From positions 1-55,780 of the forward strand of contig DASRHG010000079.1 in NCBI GenBank assembly GCA_035650655.1: DNA of 55,780 bases, read 5' to 3'. The notes beneath the pieces were generated by a model. The model saw only the letters and a list, made by a program, of their open reading frames with translations. It did not search any database and was not told the origin of the DNA. The translations under genes were made by a program, and so were the position numbers. The DNA is from DASRHG01 sp035650655 (GTDB taxonomy: Bacteria > Desulfobacterota > Binatia > DP-6). Of this stretch, positions 33,469 to 41,363 are shown in pieces (the first letter of the stretch is position 1; each line of letters opens with the position of its first letter).

Positions 33469-34700
33469 CAGAGGCCGCCGACGAACCGCCCGGGCGCGAA
33501 GAGCGCCCCGGGGTCGAGGGCGGCCTTCACGCCGCGCATGAGCGGAAGCCCCGGTCCCGGGTCGCCCCAGACGTCGAGCGCCCGCTTGACGCCCGGCGCC
33601 GCCCGCTCGACGACGAGCGACCCGCCCCGCGCCTCCATGCGCGGACGGAGGTGGGCGACGAGACGCGGCACCGGGGCCTCCGCGGCGACGGCCGCATAGA
33701 CGACGCCGCACGCGACGTGCGCGAGGGTCCGGACCGCGGTCCCCGCCGCGCGCGCCGCCGCGTCGATGTCCCGGAGGGCGGCGCCGACGTCGCCGGGGAG
33801 CACGCCCGCGCGCAGCACCGCGGCCGCGGGCTCCCCCGGCATGTCCGCCGCGCGCCCGCGCGCCGCGACGGGATCGACGTCCGCCACGCGTGCGCCCCGG
33901 CGCTCGGCGAGCGCGCGCATCGCGGCCGCGCCCGCCGCGACCTCCTCGGCGACGCCGGCGAACCCGACCGAGACCCGCTCCCCCTCGAGCACGAGCCAGA
34001 ACGGCTCGACGGCCGCGTCCCGTGCGGCGAGCGCCAGGTCGGCGGCGGCCCCGACGTCGCCGCACGCGGCGACGAGCGCCCGGCCGCACGGCGGCCGCGG
34101 CCGGACCTTGAACGTCGCCTCGACCAGGACGCCGAGCGTGCCGAGCGCGCCCACGTGGAGCTTCGGGAGATCGTAGCCCGCGACGTTCTTCACCACCCGC
34201 CCGCCGCCCGCGACGAGCGCGCCGTCGGCCCCGACGACGCGGACGCCCAGGAGGAGGTCGCGGACGCGGCCCTGCGACGCGCGGAGCGGGCCGAAGAGCC
34301 CGGCCGCGACGAGCCCGCCGACGGTCGTCCGCCCCGCGCGCGGCGGGTCGAGCGGCAGCCACTGGCCGGCGCCGGCGAGCACGTCGGCGAGCGCGGGGAG
34401 CGGGCAGCCGGCCTCGACCGTCACCGTCATGTCGCCCGCCCGGTGGTCGAGGACGCGGGCGAGACGCGCGACGTCGAGCAGGACGTCGAGCCGCGCCGGC
34501 GGCGCGCCCACGTCGAGGTGGGCCCCGAGGCCGCGGGCAAGGAGCGCGGCGCCCGCGCCAGCCGCGGCGCGGACGCATGCACGCACCTCGTCGACGGTGC
34601 CGGGCCGAACGACGGCGCGCGGCACGACGCCGTCGACCGCGTCCGCGGCCCCGCCCGGCCGGACGTGCGCGGCCCCCACGATCTCCGCCCACGGCGTCAC
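33468..34700 (-). CDS. glcE: glycolate oxidase FAD-binding subunit
   Basis: 410 residues. An FAD_binding_4 domain is visible: VEAGCPLPALADVLAGAGQW, PRAGRTTVGGLVAAGLFGPL, KNVAGYDLPKLHVGALGTLG (each quoted in part). The C-terminal cap domain ends in PGVKRALDVWGDP...PGALFAPGRFVGGL. Together with GlcD it forms the flavin core that oxidises glycolate to glyoxylate. The start is GTG 34700, overlapping the glcD stop. Confidence 0.93.
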   Translation of the reverse strand: MTPWAEIVGAAHVRPGGAADAVDGVVPRAVVRPGTVDEVRACVRAAAGAGAALLARGLGAHLDVGAPPARLDVLLDVARLARVLDHRAGDMTVTVEAGCPLPALADVLAGAGQWLPLDPPRAGRTTVGGLVAAGLFGPLRASQGRVRDLLLGVRVVGADGALVAGGGRVVKNVAGYDLPKLHVGALGTLGVLVEATFKVRPRPPCGRALVAACGDVGAAADLALAARDAAVEPFWLVLEGERVSVGFAGVAEEVAAGAAAMRALAERRGARVADVDPVAARGRAADMPGEPAAAVLRAGVLPGDVGAALRDIDAAARAAGTAVRTLAHVACGVVYAAVAAEAPVPRLVAHLRPRMEARGGSLVVERAAPGVKRALDVWGDPGPGLPLMRGVKAALDPGALFAPGRFVGGL

Positions 34701-36124
34701 AGCGCCGCCTGGCGGCGCGGCGCGCGCGTCTCGACGCAGACCTTCGCGTCGGGGAAGATCTTGTGCGGGTTGGCGCGGCCGGCGGGGTCGAAGACCGCGC
34801 GGATCGCCGTCATGGCGCGGAGGTCGTCGGGGCCGAAGAGGAGCGGCATCTCGGCGATCTTCTCGACGCCGATCCCGTGCTCGCCCGTGAGGCTCCCGCC
34901 CAGCTCGACGCACGCCTCGAGGATCTCGCGGCCCGCGGCGAGCACCCGCCGCACCTCGTCGGGATCGCGCGCGTCGAAGAGGAGGATCGGGTGGATGTTC
35001 CCGTCACCGGCGTGGAAGACGTTCCCGATGCGGAGCCGGTGCCGCTCCCCGGCCGCGGCGATCCGCCGGAGGATCTCGGGGACGCGCGTGCGCGGGACGA
35101 CGCCGTCCTGCGTGCAGTAGTTCGGCGCGAGCCGGCCGACCGCGCCGAACGCGCGCTTGCGGCACTTCCAGAGCGCCGCGCGCTCGGCCTCGTCGCGCGC
35201 GACGCGGATCTCGCGCACGCCGTGCGCGCGGCAGACGCGCTCGACCCGCGCGACCTGCGGCTCGAGGCCGGCCGCGGGGCCGTCGAGCTCGATCAGGAGC
35301 ACGGCGCCCGCATCCACCGGGAGCCCGACGCGATACGCGACCTCGACGGCACCGATCATGAGCCGGTCCATCATCTCGAGCGCCGCCGGGACGATGCCGT
35401 CCGCGATGATGCCCGAGACGGCCTCGCTCGCCGCCTCGACCGAGTCGAAGACCGCGAGCAGCGTCCGCGTGCCCTCGGGCGTGCGGACGAGCCGGAGCGT
35501 CGCCCGCGTCACGATCCCGAACGTGCCCTCGGCTCCGACCGCGAGCCCGACGAGGTCGTAGCCGGGGCGATCCTCGACCGCGCCGCCGAGCTGGACGAGG
35601 TCCCCGGTCGGCAGCGCGAGCTCGACGCCGAGGACGTGGTTCGTCGTGACGCCGTACTTGAGGGTGTGCGGGCCGCCCGAGTTCTCGGCGACGTTTCCGC
35701 CGATCGTGCACGCGGGCTGGCTCGACGGATCGGGCGCGTAGTGGAGCCCGTGCGCGCGGACGGCGTTCGTCACCCACTGGTTCACGACGCCGGCCTCGAC
35801 CGTGACGCGGCGGTTCGTCGCGTCGATCGCCTCGATCCGCTGCATGCGGCTCGTGCAGACCATGACGGGCGCGCCGACGGGCAGCGTGCCGCCGGAGAGG
35901 CCCGTGCCGGCGCCGCGCGGCACGAACGGAATGCCGCCGGCCGCGAGGAGGCGGAGGACGGCGCCGACCTCGGCGGGCGCGCGCGGGAGCACCACCAGCT
36001 CGGGCGCCGCCCGCTCGAGGGTGTAGCCGTCGCACTCGTAGACGAGGAGCGCCGCGGCGCCGTCGATCACGCCGTCGTCGCCCACGACGGCGCGCAGGGC
36101 CGTGACGAGCGCGCCCGACAGCAT
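34697..36124 (-). CDS. glcD: glycolate oxidase FAD-linked catalytic subunit
   Basis: 475 residues. FAD-binding PCMH domain with VPRGAGTGLSGGTLP, CTIGGNVAENSGGPHTLKYG and VGAEGTFGIVTRA; the C-terminal FAD-oxidase domain has GNVFHAGDGNIHPILLFD and GEHGIGVEK. It oxidises glycolate (possibly D-lactate). It is divergent from an aminotransferase of the alanine-glyoxylate type, which strengthens the glycolate assignment. ATG 36124 sits about 4 nt from a predicted transcription start. Confidence 0.94.
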   Translation of the reverse strand: MLSGALVTALRAVVGDDGVIDGAAALLVYECDGYTLERAAPELVVLPRAPAEVGAVLRLLAAGGIPFVPRGAGTGLSGGTLPVGAPVMVCTSRMQRIEAIDATNRRVTVEAGVVNQWVTNAVRAHGLHYAPDPSSQPACTIGGNVAENSGGPHTLKYGVTTNHVLGVELALPTGDLVQLGGAVEDRPGYDLVGLAVGAEGTFGIVTRATLRLVRTPEGTRTLLAVFDSVEAASEAVSGIIADGIVPAALEMMDRLMIGAVEVAYRVGLPVDAGAVLLIELDGPAAGLEPQVARVERVCRAHGVREIRVARDEAERAALWKCRKRAFGAVGRLAPNYCTQDGVVPRTRVPEILRRIAAAGERHRLRIGNVFHAGDGNIHPILLFDARDPDEVRRVLAAGREILEACVELGGSLTGEHGIGVEKIAEMPLLFGPDDLRAMTAIRAVFDPAGRANPHKIFPDAKVCVETRAPRRQAAL

Positions 36125-36134
36125 GTCCACGGCG

Positions 36135-36164
36135 GTTCTAGAAGATCGCCCGCGCGACCGCCAG
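36135..36164 (-). promoter_or_regulatory. probable glcDEF promoter, near-leaderless
   Basis: Minus strand: CTGGCG (36164-36159), 18-nt spacer, TAGAAC (36140-36135). Start near 36128, 4 nt before ATG 36124. The same -10 hexamer occurs before the alcohol dehydrogenase at 53610. Confidence 0.4.
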
Positions 36165-36182
36165 CGGGAACCGCCGCGGCGG

Positions 36183-36368
36183 TCGTGGGTCGGTTTGCGT
36201 GACGACGGCCGACCCGGGAGCGCGGGGGGGGGAGTCGTCGCGGGGGCGAGCGCACCACCAGCACGACGTCCATGCCGCATCGCAAGACGTGGCGGTGCAC
36301 CTCGTCGTCTCCGCGAGGACTCCCCCGCGCTCCCGCGCGACGTGGTACGACCGCGAACCGACCCACGA
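36183..36368. repeat. 186-bp imperfect inverted repeat in the glcD/aminotransferase spacer
   Basis: The outer arms TCGTGGGTCGGTTTGCG (36183-36199) and CGCGAACCGACCCACGA (36352-36368) match at 16 of 17 positions, the exception being a T-G wobble. The middle parts are weaker. GGGAGCGCGG (36216-36225) then pairs with CCGCGCTCCC (36325-36334), and GAGTCGTCGCGG with CCGCGAGGACTC. Near the centre GCACC (36252-36256) pairs with GGTGC (36294-36298), all on the same symmetry axis near 36275.5. It could be a cruciform or RNA stem, a regulator site array, or a MITE-like element. Confidence 0.7.
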
Positions 36369-36384
36369 CCCGTGCGGAATCGGG

Positions 36385-36413
36385 TTGTCCCTCTCGTCGC
36401 CCGCGTGTACAGT
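36385..36413 (+). promoter_or_regulatory. promoter of the aminotransferase gene
   Basis: -35 TTGTCC (36385-36390), 17-nt spacer, -10 TACAGT (36408-36413). Start near 36420, 3 nt before GTG 36423. It begins 17 nt after the end of the large palindrome. Confidence 0.5.
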
Positions 36414-36422
36414 GCGCGCGCC

Positions 36423-37604
36423 GTGAGCCCGACCCCCGGGGAATTCTCGCCGCCCGCGCGCCTGCTGCTCGGCCCCGGCCCGTCCGACGTCCACCCGCGC
36501 GTGCTGCGCGCGATGTCCGCGCCGCTCCTCGGGCACCTGGACCCGGCGTTCGTCGCGATGATGGAGGACGTGAAGGCGCTCCTCCGCGTCGTCTTCGCGA
36601 CCGAGAACGCGCTCACGTTCCCGGTCTCGGGCACGGGCAGCGCCGGCCTCGAGGCCTGCCTCGTGAACCTCCTCGAGCCCGGCGACGAATTCGTCGTCGG
36701 CGTGAACGGCGTCTTCGGTACGCGTCTCGCGGAGGTGGCCGAGCGCGCCGGCGCCCGAATCGTCCGCGTCGAGGCGCCGTGGGGTCGCGTCGTCCGCCCC
36801 GAGCAGGTGGAGGCGGCGCTCGCGAACTGCCGCCGCCCGAAGCTCGTCGCGCTGGTCCACGCCGAGACCTCGACGGGCGCCTGGCAGCCGCTCCCGGACG
36901 CCGCGCGCCTCGCGCACGACCACGGCGCGCTCTTCTTGACCGACTGCGTGACGTCGCTCGGCGGCGCGCCCGTCGAGGTCGACGCGTGGGGCGTCGACGC
37001 CGCGTACAGCGGCACGCAGAAGTGCCTCTCGTGCCCGCCGGGGCTCGCGCCGGTCACCTTCGGCCCGCGCGCCGTCGAGGTGCTCCGCGGCCGCAAGACC
37101 AAGGTGCAGAGCTGGTACCTCGACGTGACGCTGCTCGAGAAGTACTGGGGCGAGGAGCGCGCGTACCACCATACGGCGCCGATCTCGACGAACTACGCGC
37201 TCCGCGAGGCGCTCCGGATCGTTGTCGAGGAGGGCCTGCCGGCGCGCTTCGCGCGGCACCGGAAGAACCACGAGGCGCTCGTCGCGGGGCTCGCGGCGCT
37301 CGGCCTCGGGCTCGCGACGGAGGAGGGGCACCGCCTCCCGATGCTGAACGCGGTCAGCGTGCCGGACGGCGTCGACGAGGCGCGCGTGCGCGGGCGCCTC
37401 CTCGCCGCGCACGGGATCGAGATCGGCGGCGGTCTCGGGCCGATGAAGGGGAAGGTGTGGCGGATCGGGTTGATGGGGGAGTCGAGCCGCCAGTCGTCCG
37501 TGTTGGCGGTGCTCGCGGCGCTCGAGGACGCGCTGCGGGCGGAGGGCCGCCGGGTGGCGCCCGGCAGCGCGCTCGCGGCGGCGCAAGCGGTCTACGCCGG
37601 CTAG
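36423..37604 (+). CDS. class V aminotransferase, alanine/serine--glyoxylate type
   Basis: 393-residue fold-type I PLP enzyme. LLLGPGPSDVHPRVLRAMSA and LGHLDPAF at the start are typical of alanine-glyoxylate and serine-pyruvate aminotransferases. FPVSGTGSAGLEA binds phosphate, LTDCVTSLGG carries the PLP-nitrogen Asp, and YSGTQK200 is the Schiff-base Lys. Placed opposite glcDEF, it most likely converts the glyoxylate made by glycolate oxidase into glycine. The downstream MltA frame begins in or just after its 3' end. Confidence 0.92.
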   Translation: MSPTPGEFSPPARLLLGPGPSDVHPRVLRAMSAPLLGHLDPAFVAMMEDVKALLRVVFATENALTFPVSGTGSAGLEACLVNLLEPGDEFVVGVNGVFGTRLAEVAERAGARIVRVEAPWGRVVRPEQVEAALANCRRPKLVALVHAETSTGAWQPLPDAARLAHDHGALFLTDCVTSLGGAPVEVDAWGVDAAYSGTQKCLSCPPGLAPVTFGPRAVEVLRGRKTKVQSWYLDVTLLEKYWGEERAYHHTAPISTNYALREALRIVVEEGLPARFARHRKNHEALVAGLAALGLGLATEEGHRLPMLNAVSVPDGVDEARVRGRLLAAHGIEIGGGLGPMKGKVWRIGLMGESSRQSSVLAVLAALEDALRAEGRRVAPGSALAAAQAVYAG

Positions 37605-37645
37605 CGGCGGCCGCGGCACTCGCGGTCGCGACCGCGGGGTGCGGC

Positions 37646-38713
37646 GTGCTTCGGGCGCGCCCGCCGGGCCCGCTCGTCCCGGTCGGCGCCCGCGCCGTGC
37701 CGCCGCTCGCGGACGACATGGAGCTCGAGTCGCTTCGCGTCGCGATCGCCCGCACGCTTCCCGCCTACCGCGACCCGGCGGACGCCGACGCCGCCCGCCG
37801 GCTCCTCGACATCCTCGCGACGACGGCCGACCCCGGCGCGCGGCGCGCCGCCGTCGCGGCCGCGTTCGAGGTCGTTCGCGTACGCGACCCCGTCCTGCTC
37901 ACCGCCTACTACGAGCCGGAGATCGAGGGGCGCCTCGTGCGCGACGCGACGTACCGCCATCCGCTCTACGCGCGCCCGCCCGACCTGGTCGACGTCGACC
38001 CGCGCGCGCTCGGCGGCCGGTGCGGATGCCGGCGGCTCGTGGGGCGGGTCGAGGACGGCCGCCTCGTGCCGTACCCGAGCCGGGGGGAGATCGAGGCGGG
38101 GGCGCTCGCCGGCCGGGGGCTCGAGCTCGCATGGGCCGCCGACCCGCTCGCCGTCTTCATGCTCCACGTCCAGGGCTCGGGGCTCCTGCGTCTCGCCGAC
38201 GGCCGCCGCATCGGCCTCCGCTTCGCCGGGACGAACGGCCGGCCCTACCGGAGCCTCGGCCGCGCGCTCGCCGAGCGCGGGCTCCTCACGCCCGACCACG
38301 CGACCGTCCCCGACATCCGCCGCGCGCTCGCCGCGCTCCCCGCCGCCGAGCAGGCGGCGCTCCTCGCGACGAACGAGCGCTACACCTTCTTCCGCGTCGC
38401 GGCCGGCGGCCCGGTCGGCAGCCTCGGGGTCGAGCTGACACCCGGCCGGTCGATCGCAACCGATCCCCGCTGGGTGAAGGCGGGCGCGCTCGCGTACCTC
38501 GCGACGCCGAGCGTCCGCCGCTTCGTCGTCGCGCAGGACGCCGGGGCCGCGATCGTCGGCGCGCACGCGGACCTCTTCCTCGGCGCGGGCGCCGAGGCGG
38601 AGGAGACGGCGGGCCGGATGCGCGAGCGTGGGGCGCTCTACGTGCTGCGCCCGCGGCGGGGGCACCAACCGGCGGCCGTCGCGCTCGGCCGCCGCACGAA
38701 CGGAGGACCATGA
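37646..38713 (+). CDS. mltA: MltA-type lytic transglycosylase (GH102), start uncertain
   Basis: Murein lytic transglycosylase. It shows the MltA domain (LLTAYYEPEIEGRL, RLADGRRIGLRFAGTNGRPY, NERYTFFR) and the 3D domain with SLGVELTPGRSIATDP and the catalytic-Asp region VVAQDAGAAIVGAHADLFLG (quoted in part). GTG 37646 (VLRARPPG) is the first usable start near the domain. In frame just upstream is a perfect lipoprotein signal, AALAVATAG-C, but it has no ATG/GTG/TTG near its N-terminus; the nearest in-frame GTG is 37457, inside the aminotransferase gene. A lost or unusual start codon is likely. Confidence 0.85.
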   Translation: MLRARPPGPLVPVGARAVPPLADDMELESLRVAIARTLPAYRDPADADAARRLLDILATTADPGARRAAVAAAFEVVRVRDPVLLTAYYEPEIEGRLVRDATYRHPLYARPPDLVDVDPRALGGRCGCRRLVGRVEDGRLVPYPSRGEIEAGALAGRGLELAWAADPLAVFMLHVQGSGLLRLADGRRIGLRFAGTNGRPYRSLGRALAERGLLTPDHATVPDIRRALAALPAAEQAALLATNERYTFFRVAAGGPVGSLGVELTPGRSIATDPRWVKAGALAYLATPSVRRFVVAQDAGAAIVGAHADLFLGAGAEAEETAGRMRERGALYVLRPRRGHQPAAVALGRRTNGGP

Positions 38714-39010
38714 TGCGACGGACACTGGGGACGGTCGCGATCGCGCTGGCGCTCGCGGCGGGGGGCCGCCGGGGCTGAGGAGGCCGGCTTCGTCGTCGAG
38801 CCCGGCGCCGACGTCCGCAGCGTGCTCGCGAGCCAGACGGGCAAGACGGTGACGCTCCGGCTGCACGGCGGCGAGGAGATCGGGGGCAAGGTGAAGCTCG
38901 TCGGGAACGCGCTCGTTCACCCGACGCAGGTGACGGGCCGCGACTTCTACGACGCCGCCCTGCGGGCCGACGCGGTCGAGGCCGTCATCGTGCGGGCGCG
39001 GACGCAGTAG
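38710..39010 (+). pseudogene. small exported protein gene with a +1 shift in a G-tract
   Basis: ATG 38710/38713 (SD GGAGG at 38702) begins MRRTLGTVAIALALAAGG, a signal peptide. The frame then breaks at a run of six G (about 38760-38765). One base removed restores GAEEAGFVVEPGADVRSVLA, QTGKTVTLRLHGGEEIGGKV and a clean stop at 39010, about 99 residues in all. A single-base difference in a homopolymer suggests a sequencing or assembly error or a recent mutation rather than long decay. The mature protein resembles small periplasmic beta-rich proteins with an HGGEEIxGKV motif; function unknown. Confidence 0.65.
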
Positions 39011-39088
39011 CCGCCGTTTCGCGCCCGTCACGTCGTCTGCTAGAGCGGTTGTGCGGCCGTCGCGCCGCCAGCCGAAGGGAGGGACTCG

Positions 39089-39526
39089 ATGACCGACCTG
39101 CTGAGTCAGCCGGGCATGCGTCTCTACGCCGTCTGCGCCGCCGTCCTCGTCCTCAAGATGTGGCTCACGGGGAACGGCACCGGGCTCCTGCGCGTGCGGA
39201 AGGGCGTCTTCATCTCGCCCGAGGACTACGCCGTGACCGGCCGCCCCGCGGCCACGGCCCCCGACGAGCAGGTCGAGCGCGTTCGGCGCGCGCACCGGAA
39301 CGACCTCGAGAACATCCTCCCCTTTCTCGTCGTCGGCTTCCTGCTCGCCGCGAGCGGGGCGTCCTACGGGCTCCTCTGGTGGCTCTTCGTGCCGTTCACC
39401 CTCGCCCGCGTGCTGCACACGGTCTTCTACGCGGCCGCGATGCAGCCGTGGCGGACGCTCGCGTTCGAGGTGGGGAACGTCGCGCTCCTGGTCGCGACCC
39501 TCGCCCTCCTCGTCCGCGCCTGGTGA
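39089..39526 (+). CDS. MAPEG-family membrane protein
   Basis: 145 residues, four membrane helices. LYAVCAAVLVLKMWLTGNGT, the ERVRRAHRNDLENILPFLVV motif and ARVLHTVFYAAAMQPWRTLAF (quoted in parts) are diagnostic of the microsomal glutathione-transferase/prostaglandin-synthase superfamily. It may conjugate glutathione to lipophilic compounds or peroxides; a plant-type gshA at 46947-48317 would supply glutathione. SD GGGAGGG precedes the ATG. Its stop directly abuts the stop of the convergent gene. Confidence 0.93.
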   Translation: MTDLLSQPGMRLYAVCAAVLVLKMWLTGNGTGLLRVRKGVFISPEDYAVTGRPAATAPDEQVERVRRAHRNDLENILPFLVVGFLLAASGASYGLLWWLFVPFTLARVLHTVFYAAAMQPWRTLAFEVGNVALLVATLALLVRAW

Positions 39527-39991
39527 TCACTCCCCGCTCGGGGGCGTGACCGACTCCGGGACGAGCTCGACCGGAAGGCCGCGGCCGATCGACGAGCCGA
39601 AGAAGGAGAGGAGCCAGGCGCTCGTGTACTTCTGGAGGAAGAGCCGGTGGATCGCCTCGACCCGCTTCGGGTCCGTCACCGGCACGGCGGTCGTCTGGAA
39701 CGTGTAGCCGCCCGTTCGCACGACGACGGACGGATCTTTCCGCAGGTTGCGGTACCAGTCGGTCTTCCCGCTCTTCCCCGCCTGGACGACGATCCGGCCG
39801 TCGTCCACGACGAACCAGATCGGCTTCGTGTGCCGGCGGCCGCTCTTTCGGCCGACGGTCGTGATGTCGAGCGTCGACTGGTCGCGCACGCGTTCGAGGG
39901 CGGTCGCGACGTCGCGCGGCACGGTCGCGGCCACGGCGAGCGCGACGGCGGCGAGGACGGGGGCGACGGCGCGCCGGAGCGCCCGGCTCAC
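39527..39991 (-). CDS. deazaflavin (F420)-type nitroreductase-family protein (DUF385/Ddn-like)
   Basis: 154 residues. An N-terminal hydrophobic segment (about 8-24) could be a signal peptide or anchor. The split-barrel domain shows TTVGRKSGRRHTKPIWFVVD, GKSGKTDWYRNLRKDPSVVV, typical of Ddn-like F420H2-dependent reductases. It points to F420 use, together with the LLM enzyme at 51534. The GTG overlaps the stop of the SDR gene upstream, so it is the second gene of a two-gene operon. Confidence 0.85.
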   Translation of the reverse strand: MSRALRRAVAPVLAAVALAVAATVPRDVATALERVRDQSTLDITTVGRKSGRRHTKPIWFVVDDGRIVVQAGKSGKTDWYRNLRKDPSVVVRTGGYTFQTTAVPVTDPKRVEAIHRLFLQKYTSAWLLSFFGSSIGRGLPVELVPESVTPPSGE

Positions 39992-40770
39992 GCGTGCTCC
40001 GGCTTCAGCATCGAGGTCACGAACCGGCTCGTGACCGCATGCGGAAGGAACCGCGCCGCGGCCGCCAGCACGGCGTTCATGGTCCCGTTCACGAGGACGG
40101 TCGTGCGACCGACCGCGCGCACCGCCTGATCGGCGACCGTGTCGGCCGACATCCACGCGAAGCTCGGGAGCGTCGAGACGTCGACCTTCGCGTGCTCCTG
40201 GAACTCGGTCCGCGTGAGGCCCGGGCAGACGCAGAGGACCTGGACTCCCGACCCGCGGAGCTCGACGGCGATCGCCTCCGAGAAGCTCAGCACGAAGGCC
40301 TTCGTGGCCGCGTAGGTCGCCATGAAGGGGCTCGGCGAGAAGCCCGCAACCGAGGCGACGTTCACGATGGCGCCGCGGCCGCGTGCGACCATGCCGGGCA
40401 GGCACCGCCCGGTGAGGTCGACGAGCACCTCGACGTTCAGGCGGATCTGGTCGAGCTCGTGCGCGACCGGGAGGCGGGCGAAGCCGCCGGCCGTGCCGAC
40501 GCCCGCGTTGTTGACGAGCCAGTCGACCGTGAAGCCGCGGCCCTCGACCCGCTCGACGAGCGCCGCGGCCGCGCCGGGGGCGACGAGATCGCACGCGATC
40601 GTGTCGACGCGGATCGGGTGCGCGGCCTCGAGCTCGCGCGCGAGCGCCTCCAGCCGGTCGGCGCGCCGCGCGACGAGAACGAGGTGGCGACCGTCGCGCG
40701 CGAGACGGCGCGCGAACGCCGCGCCGATCCCGCTCGACGCGCCGGTCACGAGGACGACGTCTTCCGCCAT
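39988..40770 (-). CDS. SDR-family oxidoreductase (DltE/YqjQ-like)
   Basis: 260 residues. TGASSGIG (9-16), NNAGVGTAGG, VASVAGFSPSPFMATYAATK with the Y-x3-K pair, and CPGLTRTEF. The C-terminal region resembles SDRs acting on lipids or long-chain substrates. A near-perfect SD (GGAGGTGA) precedes ATG 40770. It is coupled to the Ddn-like gene by a 4-nt overlap; both may act on the same hydrophobic carbonyl or quinone-like substrate (inference). Confidence 0.92.
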   Translation of the reverse strand: MAEDVVLVTGASSGIGAAFARRLARDGRHLVLVARRADRLEALARELEAAHPIRVDTIACDLVAPGAAAALVERVEGRGFTVDWLVNNAGVGTAGGFARLPVAHELDQIRLNVEVLVDLTGRCLPGMVARGRGAIVNVASVAGFSPSPFMATYAATKAFVLSFSEAIAVELRGSGVQVLCVCPGLTRTEFQEHAKVDVSTLPSFAWMSADTVADQAVRAVGRTTVLVNGTMNAVLAAAARFLPHAVTSRFVTSMLKPEHA

Positions 40771-40830
40771 GGGTCACCTCCAGGGATTCGGCCCCCCGGT
40801 TAGCACGCCGGGCGCACGGTGCACAGTCGG

Positions 40831-40859
40831 TTGACACCCCTGGGACGGCGGGCCATCAC
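40831..40859 (+). promoter_or_regulatory. promoter of the 40868 gene, leaderless
   Basis: -35 TTGACA (40831-40836, perfect consensus), 17-nt spacer, -10 CATCAC (40854-40859). Start near 40866, 2 nt before ATG 40868. Confidence 0.5.
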
Positions 40860-40867
40860 ACCGGGCG

Positions 40868-41356
40868 ATGGCTCATCTCACCCTCGACGAGTTCACGGCC
40901 GCCGTGACCGCGCTCGGACGGCACTTCGGCTTCGAGCGCGTCCGCGACCGGCTCGCGCACATGAACGCGTTCACGTCCCGGCGCGGGCTGAACGACGCCC
41001 GCGCACTCGCGACCCGCCTCCATCAGCTGACCGGAGGGCTCCGCCGCCCCGTCGCCGGCACGTACGCGTTCTCCGCCCTGTGGAACGAGATGGTCTCGGC
41101 CGGCGTCGGCGAAGAGGGCGAGAAGAAGCTCGAGGCGATCGCCGACCGCGTGAACGCGTGCCTCGGGCCCGACGAGACCATCGTCGCGGGAAAGGAGGAG
41201 GACCTGGACCGCGCGCTCGCGGACTATCGCGAGACGCTCGCCGCCGCGACCGCCCCGGACGTCGCGACGATCGACATGCTGTTGAAGGCGGTGCCATCCG
41301 TCGCGCAGAGGCTCCGGGCACCCGCCCCGCCGGCGCGGCCCGAGCCGCTCGCGTAG
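40868..41356 (+). CDS. hypothetical helical protein
   Basis: 162 residues, soluble, largely alpha-helical (MAHLTLDEFTAAVTALGRHF, ALWNEMVSAGVGEEGEKKLE) with a Pro/Ala-rich C-terminus. No domain recognised. Codon use is like that of its neighbours, and it has a good promoter and a tight gap (7 nt) to the FAD enzyme, so it is probably real and co-transcribed with it. Confidence 0.75.
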   Translation: MAHLTLDEFTAAVTALGRHFGFERVRDRLAHMNAFTSRRGLNDARALATRLHQLTGGLRRPVAGTYAFSALWNEMVSAGVGEEGEKKLEAIADRVNACLGPDETIVAGKEEDLDRALADYRETLAAATAPDVATIDMLLKAVPSVAQRLRAPAPPARPEPLA

Positions 41357-41363
41357 GATCCGG

